Source of the DNA: Spirochaetales bacterium
Lineage (GTDB): Bacteria > Spirochaetota > Spirochaetia > Treponematales > UBA12059
Reading direction: 5' to 3'
NCBI GenBank assembly: GCA_016938515.1
Contig: JAFGUM010000195.1
Span: 1-5,356, forward strand
Length of the DNA stretch: 5,356 nt
Shown here one piece after another: positions 1 to 5,356 of the stretch. The first letter of the stretch is position 1, and each line of letters starts with the position of its first letter. The translations under genes and the position numbers were made by a program. The notes under the pieces are model-generated. The model searched no databases. It saw only the letters and a program-made list of their open reading frames with translations, and was not told where the DNA came from.

Positions 1-573
1 ATCGAAGAACACGTCGCGAAGCCCTTGAACAAGGTAAAGATGGTCTACTGCGGCGACGCCCGCAACAACATGGGCAACGCGCTGATGATCGGCTCGGCCA
101 AGATGGGCATGCACTTCGTCGCGCTGGCTCCGAAAGAGCTGTGGCCCAACGAAGCGCTCACTACTGAAATGAAGAATGTCGCCGCGCAGACGGGCGGCAC
201 GATAGAGTTCTTCGACATCGGCAAGGTTGACGAAGCCCTCAAGGGCGCCGACGTGCTGTACACCGACGTGTGGGTATCGATGGGCGAGGAAGCCAAATTC
301 GAGGAGCGGATCAAGCAGCTGCAGGCCTACCGCGTCACGATGGATTTTATCGCCAAGACAGGCAACCCTGACTGCATTTTCCTCCACTGCCTCCCCGCCT
401 TCCACGACCAGGAAACCGAGGTTGGCAAGGATATCTTCAAGAAGCACGGGCTCAAGGAAATGGAAGTTTCAAACGACGTGTTCCGCAGCCGCCACTCGGT
501 GGTGTTCGACGAAGCTGAGAACCGCCTGCACACCATAAAGGCCGTGATGGTCGCTACGATAGGCAACCTGTAG
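1..573 (+). CDS. Ornithine carbamoyltransferase, C-terminal part (5' end outside window)
   Basis: This enzyme transfers the carbamoyl group between carbamoyl phosphate and ornithine to give citrulline, in the cytoplasm. It serves arginine synthesis (ArgF) or, run backwards, the arginine deiminase pathway (ArcB). The reading frame is open from base 1, so the gene starts upstream; 190 residues are visible, covering most of the ornithine-binding half. Family hallmarks are GDARNNMGN (nt 52-78), the ornithine-loop DVWVSMGEE with SMG at nt 277-285, the catalytic HCLPAFHD with its cysteine at nt 388-390, and ENRLHTIKA with its arginine at nt 523-525. The text closely resembles E. coli ArgF and Pseudomonas ArcB. 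The SMG and HCLP motifs argue for ornithine rather than aspartate carbamoyltransferase; putrescine carbamoyltransferase is less likely. Anabolic and catabolic forms cannot be separated because the upstream neighbours are not visible. The TTG at 25 is an internal leucine codon, not the start. The stop is TAG, and the gene converges on the next one. Confidence 0.95.
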   Translation: MEEHVAKPLNKVKMVYCGDARNNMGNALMIGSAKMGMHFVALAPKELWPNEALTTEMKNVAAQTGGTIEFFDIGKVDEALKGADVLYTDVWVSMGEEAKFEERIKQLQAYRVTMDFIAKTGNPDCIFLHCLPAFHDQETEVGKDIFKKHGLKEMEVSNDVFRSRHSVVFDEAENRLHTIKAVMVATIGNL

Positions 574-588
574 GCGTTGGACTGAACG

Positions 589-1566
589 CTAGCGGCCGCG
601 CAGGAAGCGTTCGTAAAATTGCGCGAAGGCTTCCATGAAAGCCGCCGGCGTCTCCTCGTGGCTCACGTGGCCGCTCTGCGGAATGACGACGAGCGTCGAG
701 CTGGGCAGTTCCGACGCCAGGCGAACGCTCTGTTCGGTGGGGACGATGCGGTCGGTGTCGCCGCTCACCACAAGGACGGGCGCCGATATGCCGGCCAGCC
801 GCTCTGGCAGCCTACTCCGGGGCGTGGCCCTGGTAAGCTGCCACAGCGCCTTCTCCCAGTTGATGATTGACAGCGGCGCGCGGTACCCCGGAATTACGTC
901 GGGAGCCATGCCCGACGCGTCGTACCACGCGCTGCGGATAAAGTCATCACCCTCGCTGGCCAGGCGCCGCGCGAGTAGCGGGCCGAGGTGGTTTACGCCT
1001 GGTAGCCAGAACAGCGGCCGCAGCCAACCGGGCGCTCCCCCCGAGCCGTACACCGCCGGAGAAACGAGTACGAGCGCTTCCACGCGCTCCGGGTGGGCTA
1101 TAGCTGCTTCCATCGCGACGGTACCGCCAGCTGAGTTGCCGACGAGGATAGCCTTGTCGGCGCCGAGCTCGTCGAGAAGGCCGAACAGCAGGTCCGTCTG
1201 CGTAGCTGGCGCGTAGGGGTTGGAACCCTTCCACGATAGGGGCCGCTCGGTCAGCCCGAAGGCTGGACGGTCGTACGCGACAACATCGCCATACGCCGAT
1301 AGCGGCTCGGCCACCTCGCGCCACGAAAACGTGCTGGCGCCAAAGCCGTGCAGCAGTACGATGAGCGGCCTGTCGCCGCCTGTGGCTGGCGTCGAAGCGG
1401 GCGTATAGCGGTAGTGCACGTCGACGCCGAGTAGCTCTACGAAGCGGCTGTCTTCGTAGGCGAGCGCCGACGGTTCGAGGGTACCGGTCGTTCGCACCGG
1501 GATGAGTACGCAGGAAGAAGCCGCAAGCACTGACAGCGCCAATACGGCGCGAATCCTTCTGTTCAT
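589..1566 (-). CDS. Putative lipoprotein alpha/beta hydrolase
   Basis: A 325-residue alpha/beta-hydrolase fold protein; substrate unknown. The N-terminus looks like a lipoprotein signal peptide: basic MNRR, a hydrophobic stretch at residues 6-18, then LAASSC with candidate lipidated Cys19. Serine at -1 and alanine at -3 make the lipobox weaker than consensus, though allowed. The mature protein would then be membrane-anchored outside the cytoplasmic membrane. Fold motifs are HGFG at 73-76 (oxyanion region), the nucleophile elbow GNSAGG with Ser145, Asp272 within GDTDRIVP, and His300 within SGHVSHEE, so the triad is complete. Residues about 175-250 form a cap rich in Trp and Pro. The fold is shared by esterases, lactonases, C-C hydrolases and haloperoxidases, so the reaction is undefined. 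The ATG at 1566 is chosen because it begins the signal peptide. No Shine-Dalgarno precedes it, but a promoter-like pair does. Its TAG stop lies 15 bp from the end of the convergent carbamoyltransferase gene. Confidence 0.88.
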   Translation of the reverse strand: MNRRIRAVLALSVLAASSCVLIPVRTTGTLEPSALAYEDSRFVELLGVDVHYRYTPASTPATGGDRPLIVLLHGFGASTFSWREVAEPLSAYGDVVAYDRPAFGLTERPLSWKGSNPYAPATQTDLLFGLLDELGADKAILVGNSAGGTVAMEAAIAHPERVEALVLVSPAVYGSGGAPGWLRPLFWLPGVNHLGPLLARRLASEGDDFIRSAWYDASGMAPDVIPGYRAPLSIINWEKALWQLTRATPRSRLPERLAGISAPVLVVSGDTDRIVPTEQSVRLASELPSSTLVVIPQSGHVSHEETPAAFMEAFAQFYERFLRGR

Positions 1567-1638
1567 TCGTGGAAGATACTACGAGCCCTGGTGCGCGGCA
1601 ACGAGGATGCCCCCACGCTGTCGTGCTGCATCAACAAT
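1567..1638. other. 72-bp intergenic spacer with a small inverted repeat
   Basis: This gap lies between the glutaminase stop and the start of the hydrolase gene. It holds the hydrolase promoter candidate. A perfect 7-bp inverted repeat, CGTGCTG at 1622-1628 and CAGCACG at 1642-1648 with a 13-nt loop, straddles the glutaminase TAG. The RNA could fold there, but no T-run follows on either strand, so it does not look like a standard intrinsic terminator. Confidence 0.35.
1573..1601 (-). promoter_or_regulatory. Candidate leaderless promoter of the lipoprotein hydrolase gene
   Basis: Read on the minus strand, TTGCCG (1601-1596) stands 17 nt before TATCTT (1578-1573). The latter ends exactly 6 nt before the ATG at 1566-1564. 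A -10 box normally covers -12 to -7, so transcription would start at the A of the ATG and give a transcript without a leader. Each hexamer matches the sigma-70 consensus at only four of six positions. An overlapping alternative -10, TAGTAT (1581-1576), would give a leader of about 3 nt. Support comes from the absence of a Shine-Dalgarno upstream and from the same arrangement before the glutaminase gene. Confidence 0.4.
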
Positions 1639-2556
1639 CTACAGCACGCGCAGATCCAGTTCCGCTGACAGCAAGCGCAGCGCTTCCAGACCCGCGGCCG
1701 AGTTGCCGTGGGCATCGAGCGCGGGGCCGTAGACGCCAATGCCCATGCGATCTCGCACGGTAGCCAGGATACCGCCGCCTACGCCGCTTTTGGCGGGAAC
1801 GCCGACATCAACGGCAAACTCGCCCGAGCCGTCGTACAGGCCGCAGGTAACCATCAGGCTCTTGCACACCCGGGCGGTTCTGGCGTCGAGTACGCGCGCG
1901 CCGCTCACCGGGTCGACGCCGTCAAGGCTCAGCTCCGCGCCGATCCGCGCCAGATCGACGGCGTCTACCAGTACGGCGCACTGCCGGAAGTACACGTCGA
2001 GCGTATCTTCTACGTCTGCTGGCACGAGTCCCAGTTCCTTGAGGAACCAGGCTATCGACCTGTTGCGCGCCGCGGTAGCCTTCTCGGACGCGTACACCGA
2101 CTCGTCCAGGGAAACGTCGCTCCTGCCGAGCAAGCGCCCGGTAAAGGCAAGGAAGCCACCGATAGCCTCAGCCGGCGTTGAACCGGGCATCAGGCTCGAC
2201 ACGACGATGGCTCCGGCGTTGATAAGCGGGTTGAAGGGCTTTTGGCCAGCGCTCGTCTCCAGCCGTATTATCGAATTGAATGGATCCCCGGTGGGCTCTT
2301 TTCCCACGCGCGAAAATACCGCGTCCTCGCCGCGCTCGGTCATCACGTACGCGAGGGCCAGCACCTTTGAGATGCTCTGTACGGTAAACCTCGTACCTGA
2401 GTCACCAGCGGCGCAGGTACAGCCGTCGGCATCGACGACCGCCAATCCGAGCGCACCAGGATCGGCCAGGGACAGAGCTGGAATATAGGAGGCTACGGTT
2501 CCACGCGCGGCCGCGGTGACAGCGCGCGCGTGTATTTGTCGCAATACTTCTGTCAT
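1639..2556 (-). CDS. glsA: Glutaminase, serine-dependent (GlsA family)
   Basis: Hydrolyses L-glutamine to L-glutamate and ammonia in the cytoplasm. At 305 residues it has the usual family length. It is a beta-lactamase-like serine enzyme with the SxxK pair Ser61/Lys64 in VQSISKV. Glutamine-binding residues known from the E. coli glutaminases appear in order: Asn113 in PLINAGA, Glu158 in YASEKA, Asn165 in AARNRSIAW, Tyr189 in DVYF, Tyr241 in CGLYDGSGEFA and Val259 in AKSGVGGG. The C-terminal YGPALDAHGNSAAGLEAL is also typical. The ATG at 2556 is preferred because alignment with E. coli GlsA begins there; an in-frame TTG at 2592 would add 12 residues unlike the family and overlaps a likely -35 box. 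No Shine-Dalgarno is seen before the ATG. The gene follows the acetyltransferase gene by 46 bp in the same direction, so it may be read from the upstream operon as well as from its own promoter. Family assignment is near certain; the physiological role (nitrogen supply or acid tolerance) is inference. Confidence 0.95.
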   Translation of the reverse strand: MTEVLRQIHARAVTAAARGTVASYIPALSLADPGALGLAVVDADGCTCAAGDSGTRFTVQSISKVLALAYVMTERGEDAVFSRVGKEPTGDPFNSIIRLETSAGQKPFNPLINAGAIVVSSLMPGSTPAEAIGGFLAFTGRLLGRSDVSLDESVYASEKATAARNRSIAWFLKELGLVPADVEDTLDVYFRQCAVLVDAVDLARIGAELSLDGVDPVSGARVLDARTARVCKSLMVTCGLYDGSGEFAVDVGVPAKSGVGGGILATVRDRMGIGVYGPALDAHGNSAAGLEALRLLSAELDLRVL

Positions 2557-2562
2557 GCGCCG

Positions 2563-2592
2563 ATTGTACGTCCCCGGCAGGGACAACGACAA
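2563..2592 (-). promoter_or_regulatory. Candidate leaderless promoter of glsA
   Basis: On the minus strand, TTGTCG (2592-2587) is followed after 18 nt by TACAAT (2568-2563), which matches the -10 consensus at five of six positions. It ends exactly 6 nt before the ATG at 2556-2554. Transcription would therefore begin at or next to the start codon, giving a leaderless messenger. The absence of a usable Shine-Dalgarno supports this; the nearest purine run, GGGGA, sits 14 nt upstream of the ATG, which is too far. Confidence 0.45.
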
Positions 2593-2602
2593 GGGCGTTA
2601 TC

Positions 2603-3082
2603 TCAGTCGGCGGGAAGCCATTTCTTGACCATCAGCACTTCTGTGATGCCAGCGCGGGCGAAGCCCGGCAGCGCGCCCGCCCTGCGGTAACCGTGCCGTT
2701 CATAAAATGCCTGCGCCGCGCTGTTGAAGTCGGACACGAGGAGGCACCAATCGCGCCCGACCGACCTCGTGCGCGCCTCGAACTCCGCGAGCAGGGCCGA
2801 GCCGGCGCCGCTTCCACGCGCGGCGTCCGTGGTGGCTATCAAGCGCAGGTACGGGGCGGACGAAAACGCGCCGGTCGGTGCGGCCCAGGCGAACCCCGCC
2901 AGAGCGCCGTCAGCTTCAGCGACGAACAGCTCGTCATCGCCTTTGAGGGCGGTGCGCAGCGTGGTAGCCATAGACTCTGGAGTAAACGAGTAACGCCTGC
3001 CAATTTCGCTAGCGCAGACAATAGCGGCACAATCTATCGCGTCAGCCTCGGCCATATCCCGTATAAACAGCGCCGCCATCAT
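2603..3082 (-). CDS. GNAT-family N-acetyltransferase
   Basis: A small single-domain acetyltransferase of 159 residues that should move an acetyl group from acetyl-CoA to an amine; the acceptor is unknown. Motif A is seen as YLRLIATTDAARGSGAGSALL, with the acyl-CoA pyrophosphate-binding RGSGAG at residues 89-94. Motif B is seen near the end, with Asn120 and AFYERHGYRRAG at 125-136, as in ribosomal-protein and small-molecule acetylases. The start codon overlaps the stop of the upstream oppF-like gene as ATGA, so the two should be translationally coupled. A second ATG follows at once (3079-3077), and the GGTGA at 3090-3086 is better spaced for it (6 nt) than for the first (3 nt), so the protein may be one residue shorter. 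Its place as last gene of a peptide-transporter operon suggests, without proving, that it acts on an imported peptide or amino-acid derivative. Many such genes are merely hitchhikers. Confidence 0.9.
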   Translation of the reverse strand: MMAALFIRDMAEADAIDCAAIVCASEIGRRYSFTPESMATTLRTALKGDDELFVAEADGALAGFAWAAPTGAFSSAPYLRLIATTDAARGSGAGSALLAEFEARTRSVGRDWCLLVSDFNSAAQAFYERHGYRRAGALPGFARAGITEVLMVKKWLPAD

Positions 3083-4083
3083 CCTTCACCGTATAGAAAA
3101 CAGGAAACTTCGTGTCCTTCCCCAACGGGTTTTAATACCGGAGCAGACAAGGCGCACACATCCATAGCCTCCGGACAACGCTCACGGAACGGGCACCCGC
3201 GGTGCTCCACACTCGGGGATGGCACATCTCCCTTTAAAATAATCCGACGCCTGCTACGTTCCTTTGCAGGATCGGGTAGAGGCGCCGCGGACAGCAGCGC
3301 CTTGGTGTACGGGTGCATCGGGTTACTGGCGATAGTAGCAGAATCCGCGGTCTCGACGATGCGCCCAAGATACATTACGGCTATCTTCGTGCAGAAATAC
3401 TCTATAACCGCCAGGTCGTGCGCAATGAACAGGAAGGTCAGGTTGAAATCCTTCTGGAGATCTTTGAGCAGGTTGAGTATCTGCGACTGTATGGACACAT
3501 CGAGGGCAGAAACTGGCTCGTCTGCTATCACGAGCCTGGGCCCGAGAGCCAGGGCCCTTGCTATGCCGATGCGCTGCCTCTGCCCGCCCGAGAACTCGTG
3601 CGGATACCTGGTGGCAAAGCTTGCCGATAGACCGCAGCGATCCATCAAAGACAACGCCGTGCTCTGGATTTCAGCGTCGTCCATCGTGATGATGCCGCGT
3701 TTGGCGAATATCCGCAGTGGCTCGGCTATGATGTCTGCCGCTTTCTGCCTTGGATCAAGCGACGAGTACGGGTCCTGGAAAACAATCTGGAAGTCTTTGC
3801 GCGCCGCTCGCAGTTCCTGTGGGGACAGAGCTGCGAGATCCCGTCCGTCGAGCAGCACCTGCCCCGCGGTAGGAGTCTGGAGCTGCGCCACCGCCATCGC
3901 CGTCGTCGACTTGCCGCAGCCGGACTCTCCCACGAGGCCGAGAGCCTCTCCCGGGCGAATGCGAAAATCCACGCCGTCCACCGCGCGCACGTAGCCGGCG
4001 CGCCTCTTCAGGAGTATTCCCTTCTCGATCGGGAAATGAACCTTGAGCCCGCGAACGTCGAGCAGGTATTCTGTGTCATTCAT
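3079..4083 (-). CDS. Oligopeptide/dipeptide ABC transporter ATP-binding protein, OppF/DppF type
   Basis: One of two ATPases that power peptide uptake from the cytoplasmic face of the membrane. It has 334 residues, the normal OppF length. Motifs in order: Walker A GESGCGKS at 52-59, Q-loop Gln103 in FQDPYSSLDPR, signature FSGGQRQR from 164, Walker B ending IADEP with Asp188 and Glu189, and H-loop His222 in IAHDL. The oligopeptide-transporter C-terminal extension follows, with HPYTKALLSAAPLPDP at about 257-272 and cysteines 297, 303, 310 and 328 in a C-x5-C-x6-C...C pattern. The ATG at 4083 is chosen because a GGAG lies 7 nt upstream and the protein then begins [15 protein letters not shown], as relatives do; a longer frame from 4137 would add 18 unlikely residues. 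It overlaps the oppD-like gene by 8 bp and the acetyltransferase gene by 4 bp. The exact substrate (di- or oligopeptide, nickel, sugar peptide) cannot be told from the ATPase alone. Confidence 0.95.
   Translation of the reverse strand: MNDTEYLLDVRGLKVHFPIEKGILLKRRAGYVRAVDGVDFRIRPGEALGLVGESGCGKSTTAMAVAQLQTPTAGQVLLDGRDLAALSPQELRAARKDFQIVFQDPYSSLDPRQKAADIIAEPLRIFAKRGIITMDDAEIQSTALSLMDRCGLSASFATRYPHEFSGGQRQRIGIARALALGPRLVIADEPVSALDVSIQSQILNLLKDLQKDFNLTFLFIAHDLAVIEYFCTKIAVMYLGRIVETADSATIASNPMHPYTKALLSAAPLPDPAKERSRRRIILKGDVPSPSVEHRGCPFRERCPEAMDVCALSAPVLKPVGEGHEVSCFLYGEG
3086..3090 (-). promoter_or_regulatory. Ribosome-binding site of the acetyltransferase gene
   Basis: GGTGA on the minus strand lies inside the last codons of the upstream ATPase gene, 3 nt from the first of two adjacent ATG codons and 6 nt from the second. 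It is a modest Shine-Dalgarno match and favours the second ATG. With the ATGA overlap, reinitiation by ribosomes finishing the upstream gene is likely. Confidence 0.5.
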
Positions 4084-5074
4084 TCGTAGACTCCATGGAA
4101 TGTAGCCAGCAGCGCACCGTCCTCTTGCCCTCTTCATCGAGCGCCGTTTCCGGCGGTGCTGCCTTCGTGCAGATGTCCATTACCCTGGCGCAGCGAGGCG
4201 CGAAGGGGCAGGCATCCGGCATATCTATCAGGTTGGGTGGTGATCCGGGTATGGAATACAGCCGTTCCGGGCCTGATCTATCGGCCCTCGGTATCGAGTC
4301 GAGTAGCCCTTGCGTGTACGGGTGCGCAGGCTTTTCAAACAGGTCGTCCACAGGCGCCCGTTCCACTATGCGCCCGGCGTACATTACGCACACGGTATCG
4401 CACATGCCGGCCACCACGCCCAGGTCGTGGGTGATGAGTATCACCGACGTCTTGTTCCGCGCCGACATGCTCTTGATCAGTTCCAGGATCTGGGCCTGAA
4501 TCGTAACATCGAGAGCGGTAGTAGGCTCGTCGGCTATGAGCACGTCGGGGTCGCACGACAGGGCCATCGCTATCATCACGCGCTGTCGCATGCCGCCAGA
4601 GAATTGGTGGGGGTAATCGTCGGCGCGTCGCTCGGCGTCGGGGATGCCTATGAGCTTCATCATTGCTACGGCTTTGGCTTTGGCTTCCTTGCGTCCAAGC
4701 CCATGGTGTAGCTGGATGGCTTCCGCTATCTGTGTTGAAACCTTGAGTACCGGATTGAGCGACGTGAGCGGGTCCTGGAATATCATCGAGATGTTCCGCC
4801 CGCGCAGCACGCGCACTTCCTCCTCAGAGGCTGCCAGCAAGTCCTTACCCTGGAACAGTACGGAACCAGAGGCGATTATACCTGGCGGACTCTGGATGAG
4901 CCTGAGTACTGATAAGTTGGTAACCGACTTGCCGCTACCTGATTCACCGACTATGCCCAGGGTTTCGCCTCGGCGCAATTCAAAGGAGACGCCGTCTACG
5001 GCCTTAACCAGGCCGTGGTCGGTACTGAACTGGGTACTGAGGCCTTCGACCCTCAGTATGCTGTCTTCATTCAT
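4076..5074 (-). CDS. Oligopeptide/dipeptide ABC transporter ATP-binding protein, OppD/DppD type
   Basis: Partner ATPase of the OppF-like protein; the two form the heterodimeric motor of a peptide importer. It has 332 residues. Motifs in order: Walker A GESGSGKS at 43-50, Q-loop Gln100 in [11 protein letters not shown], signature FSGGMRQR from 158 (the M in place of Q is normal for OppD/DppD), Walker B IADEP with Asp182 and Glu183, D-loop TALD, and H-loop His216 in ITHDL. The C-terminal domain has [13 protein letters not shown] at about 251-263, the GSPPNL stretch at about 277-282, and Cys289, Cys295, Cys302 and Cys322, in the same C-x5-C-x6-C...C spacing as its partner. The ATG at 5074 has AGGAG 5 nt upstream and starts [12 protein letters not shown]; the frame stays open to 5242, but that part overlaps the permease gene and reads as non-protein. 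It follows the permease by 8 bp and overlaps the oppF-like gene by 8 bp (ATGAATGA), so production of the subunits should be coupled. Confidence 0.96.
   Translation of the reverse strand: MNEDSILRVEGLSTQFSTDHGLVKAVDGVSFELRRGETLGIVGESGSGKSVTNLSVLRLIQSPPGIIASGSVLFQGKDLLAASEEEVRVLRGRNISMIFQDPLTSLNPVLKVSTQIAEAIQLHHGLGRKEAKAKAVAMMKLIGIPDAERRADDYPHQFSGGMRQRVMIAMALSCDPDVLIADEPTTALDVTIQAQILELIKSMSARNKTSVILITHDLGVVAGMCDTVCVMYAGRIVERAPVDDLFEKPAHPYTQGLLDSIPRADRSGPERLYSIPGSPPNLIDMPDACPFAPRCARVMDICTKAAPPETALDEEGKRTVRCWLHSMESTNE
4091..4094 (-). promoter_or_regulatory. Ribosome-binding site that fixes the oppF-like start
   Basis: GGAG on the minus strand, within the 3' end of the oppD-like gene, stands 7 nt before the ATG at 4083. 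This decides the start in favour of the 334-residue protein over the upstream in-frame ATG at 4137. Confidence 0.65.
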
Positions 5075-5079
5075 GCCGG

Positions 5080-5084
5080 CTCCT
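5080..5084 (-). promoter_or_regulatory. Ribosome-binding site of the oppD-like gene
   Basis: AGGAG on the minus strand overlaps the TAG stop of the permease gene and sits 5 nt before the ATG at 5074. It is the strongest Shine-Dalgarno match in the window and sets the start. Confidence 0.75.
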
Positions 5085-5356
5085 AACGCACGTTCCGCAG
5101 GCGCGGGTCGAGTATGTCCCGGAGACCGTCTCCGAGCAGGTTGAAGCCCAGCACGAGGAACACGATGGCCAGGCCCGGATAGATAGCCGTCCACGGGGCC
5201 AGCACCATCACCTTGCGCGCCCCGGATAGCATGTTGCCCCACGACGGTGCCGGGGGCTGTACGCCCAGGCCGAGGAAGCTCAGCGATGATTCCAGCAGTA
5301 TGGCAACCGACAACGACAACGATACCTGCACGATCAGCGGCACCAGTATATTTGGC
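5083..5356 (-). CDS. Peptide ABC transporter permease, DppC/OppC type, C-terminal end (5' end outside window)
   Basis: The last 91 residues of an inner-membrane permease of the binding-protein-dependent transport family (BPD_transp_1). The visible start reads [35 protein letters not shown] in pieces that match DppC/OppC closely. [10 protein letters not shown] follows, then a final hydrophobic segment (about [24 protein letters not shown]) and the typical LDPRLRN tail. At least two membrane segments are visible. The frame is open through the window edge, so the GTG at 5343 is an internal valine, not a start. DppC/OppC is preferred over DppB/OppB because of the LSFLGLG and WGNML sequences and because this gene sits directly before the oppD-like gene. 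The upstream DppB-like permease and the peptide-binding protein are expected outside the window. The permease stop is 8 bp from the next start. Confidence 0.95.
   Translation of the reverse strand, partial: PNILVPLIVQVSLSLSVAILLESSLSFLGLGVQPPAPSWGNMLSGARKVMVLAPWTAIYPGLAIVFLVLGFNLLGDGLRDILDPRLRNVR

Noticed and set aside
588..599. Overlapping NheI (GCTAGC) and NotI (GCGGCCGC) sites, reminiscent of a cloning polylinker
   Set aside because: They fall across the last codons and stop of the hydrolase gene, with normal coding sequence on both sides and no other vector sequence, so chance in GC-rich DNA is the better explanation.
1739..2488. A 249-codon plus-strand frame antisense to glsA
   Set aside because: Low-complexity Ser/Thr/Ala/Pro-rich translation with no motif, opposite a full-length glutaminase.
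2557..2592. Upstream TTG start for glutaminase adding 12 residues
   Set aside because: The extra residues do not match the family, the TTG forms part of the likely -35 box, and no ribosome-binding site precedes it.
2516..3994. A 492-codon open frame on the plus strand, antisense to the acetyltransferase and oppF-like genes
   Set aside because: It lies wholly opposite two genes with clear family motifs, its translation is Arg/Ser-rich with no recognisable domain, and long antisense frames are expected in GC-rich DNA.
4084..4137. Upstream ATG for the oppF-like gene adding 18 residues
   Set aside because: The extension lies within the oppD-like gene, is unlike OppF N-termini, and GGAG sits 7 nt before the ATG at 4083.
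3305..4325. Near-identical short stretches (such as GTGTACGGGTGC) about 1 kb apart
   Set aside because: They encode the conserved HPYT segment in the two paralogous ATPases, so they reflect homology and not a separate repeat element.
5075..5242. N-terminal extension of the oppD-like frame
   Set aside because: It overlaps the permease gene in another frame, reads as Gly/Pro/Arg-rich noise, and AGGAG with 5-nt spacing marks the ATG at 5074.

Overview
The window reads as ordinary chromosomal DNA from a GC-rich bacterium (roughly 60% G+C by eye), densely packed with metabolic and transport genes. I see no phage, transposon, CRISPR, tRNA or rRNA signal. The phylum cannot be fixed from this stretch. 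Hints are an E. coli ArgF/ArcB-like ornithine carbamoyltransferase, fairly frequent AUA isoleucine codons despite the high GC, a serine-rich lipobox, and a mix of genes with and without Shine-Dalgarno sequences. A GC-rich spirochaete or a related anaerobic lineage would fit, but this is a weak guess.

Layout, left to right. Positions 1-573 (+) hold the C-terminal part of an ornithine carbamoyltransferase. It converges, with a 15-bp gap, on a block of six genes that all lie on the minus strand. In their own transcription order these are: the C-terminal end of a DppC/OppC-type permease (5083 to the window edge), an OppD/DppD ATPase (4076-5074), an OppF/DppF ATPase (3079-4083), a GNAT acetyltransferase (2603-3082), a serine-type glutaminase of the GlsA family (1639-2556), and a putative lipoprotein alpha/beta hydrolase (589-1566).

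The permease, the two ATPases and the acetyltransferase form a tight operon: an 8-bp gap, an 8-bp overlap and a 4-bp ATGA overlap, with Shine-Dalgarno-like sequences before each start. Glutaminase and hydrolase follow after gaps of 46 and 72 bp. Both lack a convincing Shine-Dalgarno. Instead each has a TA-N3-T hexamer ending exactly 6 nt before its ATG, with a TTG-type -35 candidate 17-18 nt further upstream. This is the geometry expected of leaderless transcription, and it suggests each has its own promoter.

Functionally, the ATP-driven transporter would bring in oligopeptides. Peptidases elsewhere would release amino acids, and glutaminase would turn glutamine into glutamate plus ammonia. 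Ornithine carbamoyltransferase works in arginine synthesis or in the ammonia-yielding arginine deiminase route. A nitrogen or acid-tolerance theme is therefore plausible but inferred only from adjacency. I found no clear evidence of an undescribed system. The most interesting signals are the paired leaderless-like promoters and the acetyltransferase translationally coupled to the peptide transporter.
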